A stretch of DNA of 64,000 nucleotides. It comes from JABSSA01 sp039960995 (GTDB lineage Bacteria > Pseudomonadota > Alphaproteobacteria > Rhodobacterales > Rhodobacteraceae). The stretch lies in the NCBI GenBank assembly GCA_039960995.1, contig JBDVKF010000026.1, positions 22,877-86,876 on the forward strand, given 5' to 3'. Numbering within the stretch: position 1 is the first letter of the stretch; each line of letters starts with the position of its first letter. The notes below the pieces were generated by a model. That model was not told the origin of the DNA. It did no database searches and was given only the letters and a program-made list of their open reading frames with translations. Shown piece after piece: positions 63,894 through 64,000 of this stretch. The translations under genes were made by a program, and so were the position numbers.

Positions 63894-63940
63894 GCGTATA
63901 TTTTACGCGTACTTACCCGTTTAATGGGTGTTTTGTACGC
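63894..63940. repeat. Nested inverted repeats downstream of tRNA-Ser
   Basis: GCGTA (63894-63898) / TACGC (63904-63908); palindrome TACGCGTA (63904-63911); GCGTAC (63907-63912) / GTACGC (63935-63940) around ACCC / GGGT. The last 60 bp of the window also hold two CTACACA copies. May be a tRNA terminator region or part of an integration site. Confidence 0.45.
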
Positions 63941-64000
63941 TGTATGTGCCAATCGAACACCCCGAAATTGCTACACAATCTGCTACACAGCAGGACCAAA

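Noticed and set aside
63761..63952. 63-residue minus-strand frame over tRNA-Ser
   Set aside because: It reads through the complement of the tRNA; a well-known annotation artefact.

Overview
The window reads as chromosomal DNA of an alphaproteobacterium of the order Rhodobacterales, most likely the Roseobacter group (family Rhodobacteraceae). The reasons are the protein character throughout, the glyQ - DUF6446-like gene - glyS order, a SAM-II riboswitch in front of metZ, an alphaproteobacterial SOS operator (GTTC-N7-GTTC), a CtrA-type box (TTAA-N7-TTAA), a DnaE2 remnant, FolE2 in the folate pathway, and many FAD/glyoxylate/C1 enzymes. This assignment is inference from content; no marker gene in the window fixes the genus. 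Gene density is high, strand use is mixed, and I see no insertion sequence, CRISPR array or rRNA.

Layout. 1-5.1 kb: a partial FAD oxidase (runs off the left edge), a serine-glyoxylate-type aminotransferase, an EF-hand exported protein, a 770-bp non-coding stretch with small repeats, and what looks like the collapsed remains of an imuA-imuB-dnaE2 mutagenesis cassette still sitting behind an SOS box. 5.2-10.6 kb: ferredoxin, an exported protein, a thioredoxin-like protein and phosphoglycolate phosphatase in one tightly packed run; purD and xseA diverge. 10.6-17.8 kb: a small periplasmic protein, an AlkB-like membrane protein that has lost its histidine boxes, an unaccompanied formate-dehydrogenase/HoxF-type diaphorase, then ftsY (with a perfect hexanucleotide repeat), a DMT transporter, yciB and a Popeye-like membrane protein. 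18-24.7 kb: riboswitch-controlled metZ, folE2, a ParB-like small protein, DUF1127, trkH and a ThDP decarboxylase. 24.7-33.6 kb: a SPOR/peptidoglycan-binding/protease-like protein without a catalytic triad, glyQ/glyS, a PPDK-like protein with a degraded ATP-grasp half, and a cell-wall hydrolase. 33.7-43.4 kb: folB-folP-glmM, ilvC, two overlapping Lrp/AsnC regulators with a class V aminotransferase, a UbiH-type monooxygenase and a pyrimidine 5'-nucleotidase. 43.5-49.2 kb: a GntR regulator, a GT2 glycosyltransferase with an N-terminal MshEN (c-di-GMP-type) domain behind a CtrA-type box, carA, yqeY, DUF2244 and an SH3-like protein. 49.3-57.8 kb: hydroxyacid dehydrogenase, gamma-glutamyltransferase, D-lactate-type dehydrogenase, a DMGDH/sarcosine-dehydrogenase-like enzyme, YihY. 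57.9-64 kb: a minus-strand run SPOR lipoprotein - dacC - tmk - holB - tatD - MBL hydrolase, then tRNA-Ser(UGA).

How the genes fit together. Most are housekeeping: purine, folate, branched-chain amino acid, methionine and pyrimidine/arginine synthesis, translation, cell envelope, DNA replication and repair. A second theme is two-carbon and one-carbon metabolism: phosphoglycolate phosphatase, glycolate/lactate-type flavin dehydrogenases, glyoxylate-type aminotransferases and reductase, dimethylglycine/sarcosine-type demethylation, and a formate-dehydrogenase diaphorase. The most unusual material is a set of proteins whose fold is kept but whose catalytic residues are gone (AlkB-like, PPDK-like, trypsin-like), the SOS-controlled DnaE2 C-terminal fragment, the MshEN-GT2 fusion with its CtrA box, and a pair of covarying palindromic elements lying between convergent genes.
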